Positions 1 to 8,011 of a DNA stretch of 39,403 nucleotides are shown here, one piece after another. The DNA is from a virus. Position numbers and translations under genes: made by a program. The notes beneath the pieces are model-generated. The model had not been told where the DNA came from. It saw only the letters and a list, made by a program, of their open reading frames with translations, and did no database searches. Numbering within the stretch: position 1 is the stretch's first letter; the number at the start of each line of letters is the position of its first letter. The stretch covers positions 1-39,403 of the IMG/VR virus record IMGVR_UViG_3300009320_001008. One strand, given 5' to 3'.

Positions 1-350
1 CTAGTTCATTAAGCACCACATGCTATGGAATCTTTGCAGACGGGGATCACAATGGTACTGGTGATGGTATCGGAATATTTGCCAGAGGTTCGGCAGCTAG
101 TGGTAATGCCTGGGCTGGTTATTTTTCTAGTGGTAATGTTAAAATAGAGAATGATTTGCATCATGGAACAGCCACTAGTGATAAAATAGGATTTTTTGGA
201 ACAACGCCTGTAGCACAGGTTGCGGCATATACACCTACGAACGTTTCAACAGATAGAAGCTTTGATTGTGACACAGTAGCCGTCGCAGAGCTTGCTGATG
301 TGGTAGCTACTCTTATAGAAGATTTACAAAGTTATGGATTACTAGGTTAA
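1..350 (+). CDS. Tail fibre / structural protein, C-terminal part (5' end outside window)
   Basis: The reading frame is open from base 3 to a TAA at 348-350, so this is the last ~115 residues of a larger protein. The visible part is rich in Gly, Ser, Asn and Ala, with short repeating units such as FADGDHNGTG and YFSSGNVKI, as in beta-structured phage fibres. It ends in a module of the type KIGFFGTTPVAQ...DRSFDCDTV...ELADVVATLIEDL. Such ends recur at the C-termini of phage tail or appendage proteins, where the final helix is thought to help trimerisation. No catalytic motif is visible. Placement just before lysis genes on the same strand fits a late structural gene. Function as a fibre is inferred from composition and this terminal module. 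Confidence 0.6.
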   Translation, partial: SSLSTTCYGIFADGDHNGTGDGIGIFARGSAASGNAWAGYFSSGNVKIENDLHHGTATSDKIGFFGTTPVAQVAAYTPTNVSTDRSFDCDTVAVAELADVVATLIEDLQSYGLLG

Positions 351-375
351 CAAAGTAAATTAACGAACAAAAACC

Positions 376-404
376 TTGCATTTTTAAACTTTTATCAGTA
401 TATT
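376..404 (+). promoter_or_regulatory. Candidate sigma70-like promoter
   Basis: TTGCAT at 376-381 and TATATT at 399-404 are separated by exactly 17 bases, in the 108-bp gap between the fibre gene and the coiled-coil gene at 459. The same TATATT -10 with a 17-bp spacer is seen upstream of the intein-bearing glycosyltransferase. This AT-rich sequence makes chance matches easy. Confidence 0.4.
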
Positions 405-458
405 AATACATTCAAAATATATTCAATTAATAAATTATAACTTAACCAGAGAACAAGC

Positions 459-680
459 ATGAAAAAAGAAGATTTACTTAACAAACTTAACAGTTTAAAA
501 GAAGACAACACTAAAAGAGAAGCCCAGGTTGAAGAGTGGGCTAAACAACGTGCATTGATTTCAGATAATATCCAAAAAGCAAAAGAAGACCACGATTTCG
601 TTAGAGGCCAAATTGCTACATTAGAAGAAATACTTTCTGTTGGTGAACAAGAAGCAAAAGCTAATGAACATAAAAGCTAA
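459..680 (+). CDS. Small coiled-coil protein (73 aa)
   Basis: The protein is almost entirely charged heptad-like helix (Lys, Glu, Gln, Leu) with no membrane segment or signal peptide. It resembles the short coiled-coil proteins found in many phage late regions, but I recognise no family. The upstream ribosome site is weak (AGAGAA about 8 bases before ATG). It lies 14 bases before the membrane-anchored coiled-coil gene at 695 and is probably co-transcribed with it and the amidase. A role in lysis or as a scaffold would be guesswork. Confidence 0.55.
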   Translation: MKKEDLLNKLNSLKEDNTKREAQVEEWAKQRALISDNIQKAKEDHDFVRGQIATLEEILSVGEQEAKANEHKS

Positions 681-694
681 GCTGAGGAAGAATT

Positions 695-1420
695 ATGAAA
701 TTTACAGCAAATAAAGCTGTGGTGGCTGTTCTTTTTGCGATTATAATAACTGGGAGTATTGTCTTTAATATAAAGATAAATAATCTCAAAAAGGAAAAGA
801 CAGAATTATATAATCAAATAGCTAATGAAGATATTATAGTACAAGTAGATTCTACTCTTTATAAAAGAGCAGCTTTACAGCTAGAGAAAATAACAACAGA
901 GAACAAAGCATTAAAGAATCATCTAAAAAACAGCGATGCTACAATCAGAGCCAAAACAGATCTAATTGTTAAGTTATCTGATCAGATGAAAGACATTACT
1001 ACTAGAGATAGTATTATCATTGATGAGCTGTCCAGAAGAGAGATAGGTGTTAGAACATTTTTTGTAGATAGAAATACATTTTCTATAGGTGGGTACTTTC
1101 AAAAACAGCCACCATGGGAACTAACATTCGATAATATCCAAGCTGATATAGGATTAAGAATACATCTTCTTGAGAATAAAAACAGTAGTTGGGAAACATT
1201 TGTTGAAACAGATGATCCGAATATTTTTGTATCTGAATTAAATACCGAAATAAAACCCTATCGTCCTAGATGGTATGAACAATTCCATTATGGCATAGGT
1301 GCTCATGTAGGCGGTGACGACCTAGCCAGTATTTATGGAGCCCTTGGTTATAGTAAATATTTTGTAACTGTTGGGTATTCCACTTATGGAGCGACTCTTG
1401 GAATTCTTTATATGAAGTAA
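695..1420 (+). CDS. Membrane-anchored coiled-coil protein (241 aa)
   Basis: Residues ~7-27 form one hydrophobic segment (VVAVLFAIIITGSIVFNI) that would act as an anchor or uncleaved signal. It is followed by a Lys/Glu-rich coiled coil to ~residue 115. The C-terminal 70 residues are rich in Gly, Tyr and aromatic residues (YGIGAHVGG...YGALGYSKYF) and alternate like beta strands. A GAGGAAG ribosome site supports the ATG. The start lies 14 bases after the previous gene, and the amidase follows 8 bases after its stop. The topology (anchor, coiled coil, outer domain) next to an endolysin would suit a spanin-like or envelope protein, but no family is recognised. Confidence 0.55.
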   Translation: MKFTANKAVVAVLFAIIITGSIVFNIKINNLKKEKTELYNQIANEDIIVQVDSTLYKRAALQLEKITTENKALKNHLKNSDATIRAKTDLIVKLSDQMKDITTRDSIIIDELSRREIGVRTFFVDRNTFSIGGYFQKQPPWELTFDNIQADIGLRIHLLENKNSSWETFVETDDPNIFVSELNTEIKPYRPRWYEQFHYGIGAHVGGDDLASIYGALGYSKYFVTVGYSTYGATLGILYMK

Positions 1421-1428
1421 CCTAAAAC

Positions 1429-2040
1429 ATGTATATCTCAAATTATATAAATATACGACCATTATTTGAATTCCTTAAATTAAATAAACCAAAAAAACTA
1501 ATGAATATAGATATAATAAATTACGTAAACGTATTGCCATGGCACACAAAGAGAAAATGGGGCAAGAGAAGTTTGTCATCCATTAATAAGGTAATCATTC
1601 ATCAGTCTCTTTCTACAGGTAGTTTAGAGGGTGTAAACAATTATCATATTACACCGGGTACAGGTAACCATATCTCTCCATACGGAGCACCGCATATATG
1701 TTATCATTTTGCCATAAATAAAGAAGGCGAGATATATAAATGTAATCCGTTAAGTAGCGTTGTATGGCATTGCAGAAAGCAGAATACTTTTTCGATAGGG
1801 GTACTGATTCTAGGACATTTTTCTGGTCCTTCACATATTGGAAAAGAAGATCCTTCAGAAAGACAATTGGAAAGTCTCAAAGATTTACTAGATGGTATTA
1901 TAGACAAAAATAATGCTATAGCTGGTAATAAAACAAGTGAGATCTTTTTGAGTAAGAATGATATTTTTGGTCATAACTCATTTGGAAAAGAAAATTGTCC
2001 TGGTAATCTGGTATCTGAGTTTATAGAAACGTATAAATAG
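1429..2040 (+). CDS. N-acetylmuramoyl-L-alanine amidase (endolysin, Amidase_2/PGRP fold)
   Basis: Zinc amidase that cuts the bond between N-acetylmuramic acid and L-alanine in peptidoglycan, as T7 lysozyme does. Visible zinc ligands are His58 (VIIHQS), His182 (FGHNSFG) and Cys190 (ENCPG). The CYHF motif near residues 91-94 carries the usual catalytic-area Tyr, and SIGV near 122 matches the family core. About 203 residues is slightly longer than T7 lysozyme because of a 25-40 residue N-terminal lead. An internal Met25 (base 1501) is a possible true start, as neither start has a strong ribosome site. No signal peptide is seen, so export would need a holin; the two-helix membrane protein at 3135 is a candidate. 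Confidence 0.85.
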   Translation: MYISNYINIRPLFEFLKLNKPKKLMNIDIINYVNVLPWHTKRKWGKRSLSSINKVIIHQSLSTGSLEGVNNYHITPGTGNHISPYGAPHICYHFAINKEGEIYKCNPLSSVVWHCRKQNTFSIGVLILGHFSGPSHIGKEDPSERQLESLKDLLDGIIDKNNAIAGNKTSEIFLSKNDIFGHNSFGKENCPGNLVSEFIETYK

Positions 2041-2054
2041 GAGAATAAACGCTG

Positions 2055-3125
2055 ATGAATACAGTATGTTCGATCCCACTTGATGTGGTAGATTATGTTA
2101 TAAATGAACAAATAGATAAATTAGCAGGATATGTTGAAAAACTATCGAGTGCCGCTACAACTGCTTATGTTCCTAGCTATGAAGAGCAAGCAGATATGCA
2201 GGATAAAGAATTCGGAGTAATATTGTGGCATCCAAAATTAGGAAAATTTAATAAGTTTGCTATGAGTGAGCCCGGTATTACTGAAATAAATTTAACCTTA
2301 TTATCCGAAAATATGGAAAAAATTCCTGATGAAATTATAAAAATAGCAGGGGTTAACTTATGTTGCGCCGCTAAAAAATTTAAAATAGGTATTCCAGAAA
2401 ATCTGAAGAAATATGCATCTGACGAGTTCATGTATAATACTCTGGATATTAGAACAATTGACGAAGCAAGATTTGTAGTTAAAACTGCTAACACCCCAAA
2501 ATCAAATAGGTTTGCACTGCCAAAAGATGAAAAATATCCAATTGATGATAAACTACAAATAATAAAAGCTGCCGCATACTTTAAAAAACACCATAATGAT
2601 TTTGCACCGGTAACTAAATTAGAATTTGCTTTAAATACAGTTTCTGCAGCAAAAGAATCCGAGGTAGAACTGGTGGGTTCAGATGTAGAAAAATACGCGG
2701 GTTTAGATACTAAATCTTTTAATGCAGACTTCTCTGATCATTTAGCTATTAGGCAAAGCTATTTAAAGGACAACGAAGATGAATTTAAAGAATTGTATGC
2801 AGAACTCAAAAACAAAGCTGAAAGAATAGGTCCAAATAAGACAGCCAGTGTCCTGTATGAATTGGATAAAAAATCAGGATTGGCTGCAAATTATGGACAC
2901 GGAATTGAGGATCCATTAATTACCACTTTCGCTATGAAAAAAATAGCTGGAAAGGATATAGATGGTGTATTTGTTTCAGCTGAAAGCTTAAAAAATATTC
3001 CAAGTTCCGAATTGACTCCGCTAGTTGGTAATGATGTCATCCCGGAGTTAAAAAGTGACGAAGGTTTGGAAGTCTTAGCAAGTTTACCGACGCCAATAAG
3101 AAAAGAAGTATTAGAATTATTGTAG
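2055..3125 (+). CDS. Hypothetical phage protein (356 aa)
   Basis: Soluble, mostly alpha-helical protein with no membrane segment. The central stretch (RFALPKDEKYPIDDK...AAAYFKKHH...FAPVTKLEFALNTV) resembles a motif common in large phage genomes, where an ALP..KYPID segment is followed by a helical region. I know of no assigned function for it. An AGGAG site lies upstream of the ATG. It sits between the amidase and a small membrane protein on the same strand with short gaps, so a late or virion-associated role is likely but unproven. Confidence 0.6.
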   Translation: MNTVCSIPLDVVDYVINEQIDKLAGYVEKLSSAATTAYVPSYEEQADMQDKEFGVILWHPKLGKFNKFAMSEPGITEINLTLLSENMEKIPDEIIKIAGVNLCCAAKKFKIGIPENLKKYASDEFMYNTLDIRTIDEARFVVKTANTPKSNRFALPKDEKYPIDDKLQIIKAAAYFKKHHNDFAPVTKLEFALNTVSAAKESEVELVGSDVEKYAGLDTKSFNADFSDHLAIRQSYLKDNEDEFKELYAELKNKAERIGPNKTASVLYELDKKSGLAANYGHGIEDPLITTFAMKKIAGKDIDGVFVSAESLKNIPSSELTPLVGNDVIPELKSDEGLEVLASLPTPIRKEVLELL

Positions 3126-3134
3126 GTGAAATAA

Positions 3135-3536
3135 ATGGCAAGTATATCTGAGAATGCAAAATGGATGATATTTGGAATAGTCTTAGCAGCGTTACTTATT
3201 TTAGCAACAGCTATTGGACCTTCTATTGATGCCTTAGCTTTGACTGATTACAAATTAGAAGCTTGGGTGTTGATACTAATACTTATAGCTTTCTTAATTG
3301 TATATATAGTTAAGAAATCAAGCATAGTTGTTAATGTCCCAGAAAAAGCCATAAAAGTGTATGTAGATGTAGAACCTATGAAGTTAGCAGATTCGACTAC
3401 AGTTTATGGACCGGTTCAGCATTTGGAACAAAAAGAAAAACCTGTAGTTGAAATACTATGTGGTGATAAAAATACACAAGCTTGGGCTCCTGTAGAAGTA
3501 GGGGAGATGAGTCTTGATGGTGAAAGAATTAAATAA
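3135..3536 (+). CDS. Two-helix membrane protein (holin-like candidate)
   Basis: Two hydrophobic segments are clear: residues ~11-30 (IFGIVLAALLILATAIG) and ~43-60 (AWVLILILIAFLIVYIV). A basic KK and a soluble tail of ~70 residues follow. AGGTG precedes the ATG. Two membrane helices, small size and position two genes after the amidase would fit a class II holin, but the long C-terminal domain (VNVPEKAIKVYVDVEP...) is unusual for one. It may instead be a virion or envelope protein. The gene is followed directly by the broken homing endonuclease. Confidence 0.5.
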   Translation: MASISENAKWMIFGIVLAALLILATAIGPSIDALALTDYKLEAWVLILILIAFLIVYIVKKSSIVVNVPEKAIKVYVDVEPMKLADSTTVYGPVQHLEQKEKPVVEILCGDKNTQAWAPVEVGEMSLDGERIK

Positions 3537-3552
3537 GCAATCATAAAATAAT

Positions 3553-4092
3553 GTGGAATATATAAAAGAGATTTTTAAAGATATACCAGGTTATGAAGGA
3601 CTTTACCAAGTAAGTAACTATGGTAATGTAAGAAGTTTAAAAAAGAAAATATAATGTAAAAGTAATAACTACAGATTAACTAAAGAAAAATTATTAAAAC
3701 CAAGGAAGGATAAAAAAGGCTATTTACAAGTCACTCTTTGTAAAAACAAAAAACAGAAAAATAAACTTATACATAGATTAGTTTTATTAACTTTTTGTGG
3801 ATATTCAAATTTGCAATGCAACCATAAAGATGGAACAAAAGACAATAACGCTCTATGGAATTTAGAATATTGTACTTCTTCCGAAAACCAGAAACATGCT
3901 TTTTATTTAGGATTAAAAAGCAATAGGGGTGAAAATCATTTACAAAATAAATTAAAGGAGAAAGAGGTTTTAGAGATAAGAGATTTAATTAAACACAAAA
4001 TATATAAACAAAAAAAAGTGTCTGGTATTTATAATGTAAGTAAATCTCTTACGTCCCAAGTTATAAATAGAAAACTTTGGGTCCACATTTAA
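3553..4092 (+). pseudogene. NUMOD4-HNH homing endonuclease interrupted by an in-frame TAA
   Basis: One frame from GTG at 3553 encodes a complete free-standing homing endonuclease except for TAA at 3652-3654. Before the stop is a NUMOD4 module (FKDIPGYEGLYQVSNYGNVRSL). After it come KPRKDKKGYLQVTL, the HNH core (NHKDGTKDNN, WNLEYCTSSEN) and a C-terminal helix-turn-helix tail (LKEKEVLEIRDL...SKSLTSQVI). Family members nick or cut a specific site and spread into it. The TAA falls in the linker after NUMOD4, so the long downstream part could still be made from a TTG near 3811. It is inserted between the membrane-protein gene and the actin-like gene. A single recent nonsense change or a sequencing error are both possible. 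Confidence 0.8.
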
Positions 4093-4133
4093 TAAATACT
4101 AAAATTAAGTAAAATATAATCAAGGGAAAACAT

Positions 4134-5132
4134 ATGAGCTACAAAGCACTTGATGCCGGAACAGGTAATTTCGTTGTTGTAGACGAAGATGGCATTAGAC
4201 TTCAAAGAAATGCTTTTTTAACAATAGATAAAGAAGTTACTACTACAAAAAATTTAAAGAAAATGAATGTACCGTTTGTTGAGATCGATGGTAAAATATA
4301 TATAGTTGGTCTAAAAGCATACGAATATTCGCAAGTTTTTGGTACGCAAGATCTTCGCAGGCCTATGCAAAGTGGGGTTCTGAATCCCACAGAACAAGCA
4401 GCATTACCGATATTAAGATTAATAGTCGGCGGGTTACTAAAGAAACCAGAGAAACGAGAAGATGGTACTAAAGAAAAAGTTGTATATTGTGTACCAGCTC
4501 GTCCAATAGATATAGAACGCGAAATAGATTACCACGAAGATGTTTTAGGACAAATTATTAATAGCTTTGATTATGAAAGTCGTTCTATTAATGAAGCAGT
4601 TGCTCTTGGACTCGCAGGGTTAGAGAACGATGATTTAACTGGGATAAGTATAAGTTTGGGAGCCGGTTTAGTTAATATAGCAATAATGTATAAAGGGATG
4701 AGTCCATTACAATTCAGTATCTCCAAGTCCGGAGATTGGATTGATAAAAATGTTAGTAGAGATTGTGGAATTCCAATTGCTAAAGCTCAATTCATAAAAG
4801 AAAGCGGGGATTACACTATCGACCCAGAATCAACTGTCGAACGCACTCGGGAACAAAACGCGATAAAGAGTTATTACGAATCATTAATTAGATACATCCT
4901 TGTTAACATAGCAACTCAATTTGAAAGTAGTGAAATGCCTAACTTTCCAAAGGCAGTCCCAATTGTTTTGGGAGGAGGAACTGCAATGGTAAAGGGATTT
5001 TTAGAATTGTTCAAATCTCAATTTACTCAAAAAGGGTTTCCGTTAAATATAAGCGAAATAAGATTGGTTAACGAACCTCTTACAGCTGTGGCCAGAGGAT
5101 GTTATATTGAAGCTAAACTTGAAGATGAATAG
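4134..5132 (+). CDS. Actin-like ATPase (ParM/Alp type)
   Basis: Actin-fold ATPase of the type that forms filaments for DNA or virion positioning. Phosphate-1 loop near residues 7-12 (DAGTGN), phosphate-2 loop near 171-181 (ISISLGAGLV) and adenosine motif near 277-288 (IVLGGGTAMVKG) are in the normal order and spacing. NEAVALGLAG at 153-162 is the usual segment before phosphate-2. The 332-residue length is typical of ParM and MreB relatives. An AAGGG ribosome site lies 8 bases before the ATG. The next gene starts 3 bases after its stop. A segregation or virion-placement role is inferred; no partner adaptor (ParR-like) is recognised. Confidence 0.75.
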   Translation: MSYKALDAGTGNFVVVDEDGIRLQRNAFLTIDKEVTTTKNLKKMNVPFVEIDGKIYIVGLKAYEYSQVFGTQDLRRPMQSGVLNPTEQAALPILRLIVGGLLKKPEKREDGTKEKVVYCVPARPIDIEREIDYHEDVLGQIINSFDYESRSINEAVALGLAGLENDDLTGISISLGAGLVNIAIMYKGMSPLQFSISKSGDWIDKNVSRDCGIPIAKAQFIKESGDYTIDPESTVERTREQNAIKSYYESLIRYILVNIATQFESSEMPNFPKAVPIVLGGGTAMVKGFLELFKSQFTQKGFPLNISEIRLVNEPLTAVARGCYIEAKLEDE

Positions 5133-5135
5133 ATT

Positions 5136-5621
5136 ATGACTATAGCTGATTTAATAAATTTTGACGAAAATCTCGAACCAGAGACAATTCGTCGTTTTTT
5201 TCCATTGTTGGAATCGTTAGATGTTCAACAAATTCAAGCCCTACGTGTTCTTAAATATACACGCGCTGCGTATGAAGATATGAATGTATTTGAGAATGTA
5301 GTTTCTGTTCTAAATGGAATTTCACCTACTGTTGATATTATGGAAGGATCAACCCCGGAGTTTATTTGGCGAAGTTTGAATATAATTTTCAAGTTACATC
5401 CTAACTTAGAGTTAGCATGGGAAATAGAATACTATATTAAATATATATTTAATGATAATGGTATCTATTTTTATCATCCCAAACTTCAGCTTGATAATCC
5501 TATATTAGACAGTGTGAAGGAACGTGCAGAGCATGGTCCATTTCCTTTAGAAGAAGATTACATCGGTATACAGGCATATCATTACTTACGTATTCAACGA
5601 TACTTAACTCAAGAGGACTAG
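5136..5621 (+). CDS. Hypothetical protein (161 aa)
   Basis: Acidic, helical protein with no membrane segment and no motif I recognise. The N-terminus (ADLINFDENLEPETIRRFFPLLESL) is strongly amphipathic. It is 3 bases after the actin-like gene and 6 bases before the portal gene, so it is almost certainly co-translated with both. That position could suit a filament partner or a head-assembly protein, but the sequence gives no direct support for either. Confidence 0.55.
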   Translation: MTIADLINFDENLEPETIRRFFPLLESLDVQQIQALRVLKYTRAAYEDMNVFENVVSVLNGISPTVDIMEGSTPEFIWRSLNIIFKLHPNLELAWEIEYYIKYIFNDNGIYFYHPKLQLDNPILDSVKERAEHGPFPLEEDYIGIQAYHYLRIQRYLTQED

Positions 5622-5627
5622 AACAGG

Positions 5628-7502
5628 ATGCCAGTTTCTCCAATTACAGAATCTAACCTTACTCAAACTGAAAGTAGTAAGTTAGCTTATCCAGATCCAT
5701 TTTTTGATTTAGCAAAGAATTATATTCCTAAGAATATAAAAACATTATTTAAATTTTGTAGAACTTTCTTTTATACTTCTGGATTTCTTAGAAACGTAGT
5801 AACTAAACTGACAGAGTACCCAATAACAGATATTTTATATGCTTCCACTACGGATCAAGCTACAAAAGAAAAATATGATACAGCTTTACATCGTAAACTT
5901 AAAATAAAAAGCTTCCTAATAGAAATCGGGTTAGATTTCTTTACTTACGGCAATTGTTTCATATCAACATATATAAAACCAACTAGATTTTTAAAATGTC
6001 CTAGTTGTAAAGAGTCATCATCGATTAAAGAAGTAAGTTACAAACTTGATAATCGCTATAAATTTAAAGGAACATGTCCAAAATGTAATTTAAATGGAGT
6101 ATTGTTTACAGTTGATGACACCTTCACTAAAAGTATCGATAACTTTAAACTACTTAGATGGGCACCAGAAAGTATTGATATAGAATACAATCCATTATCT
6201 GGCACAAGCACATATCATTATAAAATCCCGGCTAAGATAAAAAGTTCGATAATAAAAGGCAATAAAACTATAATAAACGAGATACCTATGGTATTTCTAG
6301 AAGCACTGGCTCAAAAGAAGAGTATTACCCTTGATACCAATAATCTTTTTCACTTTAAACGTCCAACTCTTGCTGAGGATGACCAAGGATGGGGTAAACC
6401 GGTAATACTACCCGCGTTAAAAGATATATACTATTTACAAACATTGAAACGTGGTAATGAAGCAATAGCTAATGAACACGTCGTGCCTAAAAAATCTATT
6501 TTTCCGGCAAATACAACCACATTAGATCCATTTACTCAAATGAATCTTGGTAAATGGAAAGGACAAATAGAGGATCAAATAAAAAAATGGAAATATGATC
6601 CTAATCATATAGGAGTTTTCCCAATTCCTATTGGATACCAAGAACTTGGTGGCAACGCACGAGCATTGCTACTTACAGCTGAAATGAAATTTTTAGAAGA
6701 GACGATTATTAATTCTCTAGGAGTACCTGTTGAATTTGTTAAAGGTGGCACTACATGGACAGGGGGAAGTATTTCACTAAGAATTGTTGAAAATCATTTC
6801 TTAACTTATAGAGAGCTTTTAGAAGATTTCTTGAATTATTTCCTTATATATAAATTAACTACAGTATTAAAGTATCCGGAAACTCGTTTGAAATTTAAAA
6901 AGTTCAAAATGAGTGACGATATTCAACATAAAAATCTTGTCGTCAATTTAAACAATGCTGGTAAAATTTCGGATACAAAACTTTTAGATGAATTTGGATT
7001 TGACGCAGAAGCTGAAACAGCTGCATTAAAAGCAAGCAGAGCAAATCAGGTTGAAGATATGGCATCTCAGGCAGAGGCCGATGCGGAAGCTAGAGGCAGA
7101 GCCACTGTGACAATGGCCAAATACCAGGTACGTGCGCAAGCGATAGCGGCATCAGAACAATTATTAGTAGAAACAGAGCTGTTTCAAGAAGAATTAGCCA
7201 AAGAAAATGTCGGAATACCGTATTCACCTGCAGTAGTTATTGAAAAGTATGCAACTGAAATAATGGCTTTACCACCTGGAGGTCAAAATAAATACTTAGC
7301 TTCTATGTCTAAAAGTATGCCAACAACATACATGTTAGTTGTTAAAAGACTACAAAGTATGCAATTGGAACAAGCTCAACAACAAGTGTTATTACAGCAA
7401 ATGTACGGTCCTGCAGAAAGCGTAAAGAAAAAGCAAGTAGAACAAGTGTCTGGTGAAGAAAAACCAGAAAAAAAGAAAGGACAAACCACTGGAGAAGCGT
7501 AA
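5628..7502 (+). CDS. Portal protein with a zinc-ribbon insertion
   Basis: Portal subunits form the dodecameric ring through which DNA enters the head. The core is recognisable: the FKRPTLAEDDQGWGKPV region (~355-370), the KRGNEAIANEHVVPKKS segment, and the helix-rich stem with SLGVPVEFVKGGTTWTGGS (~367-385) followed by a conserved REL-type helix. The C-terminal ~170 residues are Gln/Glu/Ala-rich helix, as in many portals. Odd feature: residues 124-153 carry two CxxC pairs (C124/C127, C150/C153), a zinc ribbon inserted in the N-terminal wing. The length of 624 residues is in the usual range. The stop overlaps the next ATG (TAATG), indicating translational coupling. Confidence 0.75.
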   Translation: MPVSPITESNLTQTESSKLAYPDPFFDLAKNYIPKNIKTLFKFCRTFFYTSGFLRNVVTKLTEYPITDILYASTTDQATKEKYDTALHRKLKIKSFLIEIGLDFFTYGNCFISTYIKPTRFLKCPSCKESSSIKEVSYKLDNRYKFKGTCPKCNLNGVLFTVDDTFTKSIDNFKLLRWAPESIDIEYNPLSGTSTYHYKIPAKIKSSIIKGNKTIINEIPMVFLEALAQKKSITLDTNNLFHFKRPTLAEDDQGWGKPVILPALKDIYYLQTLKRGNEAIANEHVVPKKSIFPANTTTLDPFTQMNLGKWKGQIEDQIKKWKYDPNHIGVFPIPIGYQELGGNARALLLTAEMKFLEETIINSLGVPVEFVKGGTTWTGGSISLRIVENHFLTYRELLEDFLNYFLIYKLTTVLKYPETRLKFKKFKMSDDIQHKNLVVNLNNAGKISDTKLLDEFGFDAEAETAALKASRANQVEDMASQAEADAEARGRATVTMAKYQVRAQAIAASEQLLVETELFQEELAKENVGIPYSPAVVIEKYATEIMALPPGGQNKYLASMSKSMPTTYMLVVKRLQSMQLEQAQQQVLLQQMYGPAESVKKKQVEQVSGEEKPEKKKGQTTGEA

Positions 7503-7663
7503 TGGAAAAATATGGAACATATAATATATTTCAAAACACAGTCACTAACGAAATAAAAAGAATACCAATTGGCTCCAATGAAGAGGAGTTAGTTAAACTA
7601 GCTAATGATTCTGATTGGAAACAACTGGAAAAAGATCCGGAAGGCAATCTAAATGATAGATAA
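7502..7663 (+). CDS. Small hypothetical protein (53 aa)
   Basis: A short frame beginning MEKYGTYNIFQ and ending GNLNDR starts inside the portal stop (TAATG). It overlaps the start of the next gene by 11 bases. Overlap at both ends argues that it is a real coupled gene. It is charged and soluble, with no recognised motif. Confidence 0.5.
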   Translation: MEKYGTYNIFQNTVTNEIKRIPIGSNEEELVKLANDSDWKQLEKDPEGNLNDR

Positions 7664-7946
7664 TATCGATGGAAAACAATGTGTTGAGGTATTTCGTCTA
7701 ACAGAACTTGACGAAAGAAACTCTTATGAGATTTTATTAAATAATCCTAATATAAAAGTAATTAGGGATAACTTTACTTATGATAAGAAAGGAAATCCGG
7801 TTATTACAGTTTGGTATATAAAAGAGTTTGAAGAGTCAGAGGAAGTTGCAGTATTAGATGACTTAAACGATTTTGGATTCGACATGTTGAAGGAACCTGA
7901 AGAACCTACTGGTCGACTTATTAAAGAAGGCAAAGAAGGCGGGTAG
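7653..7946 (+). CDS. Hypothetical protein (97 aa)
   Basis: Last gene of the first plus-strand block. The protein is acidic, with a short beta-rich half (IKVIRDNFTYDKKGNPVITVWYI) and a charged tail. No family is recognised. It overlaps the preceding 53-residue gene, so it belongs to the portal transcription unit. The inverted repeat at 7967-8001 follows 20 bases after its stop. Confidence 0.55.
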   Translation: MIDNIDGKQCVEVFRLTELDERNSYEILLNNPNIKVIRDNFTYDKKGNPVITVWYIKEFEESEEVAVLDDLNDFGFDMLKEPEEPTGRLIKEGKEGG

Positions 7947-7966
7947 GAAGAAGCTTTTAAATAAAC

Positions 7967-8001
7967 ACCAATACTGCTAATAAAAACTTAGCAGTATTGG
8001 T
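7967..8001. terminator. Inverted repeat between convergent genes, likely bidirectional terminator
   Basis: A perfect 14-bp stem (ACCAATACTGCTAA / TTAGCAGTATTGGT) with a 6-base loop lies between the plus-strand gene ending at 7946 and the minus-strand glycosyltransferase ending at 8012. T-runs are weak on both sides (TCTACCTTTT on plus, TGTTTATTT on minus). The position and stem length support transcription termination. Confidence 0.65.
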
Positions 8002-8011
8002 AATCTACCTT

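Noticed and set aside
3652-3654. TAA read as sense (alternative genetic code)
   Set aside because: TAA, TAG and TGA all end well-supported genes in this window.
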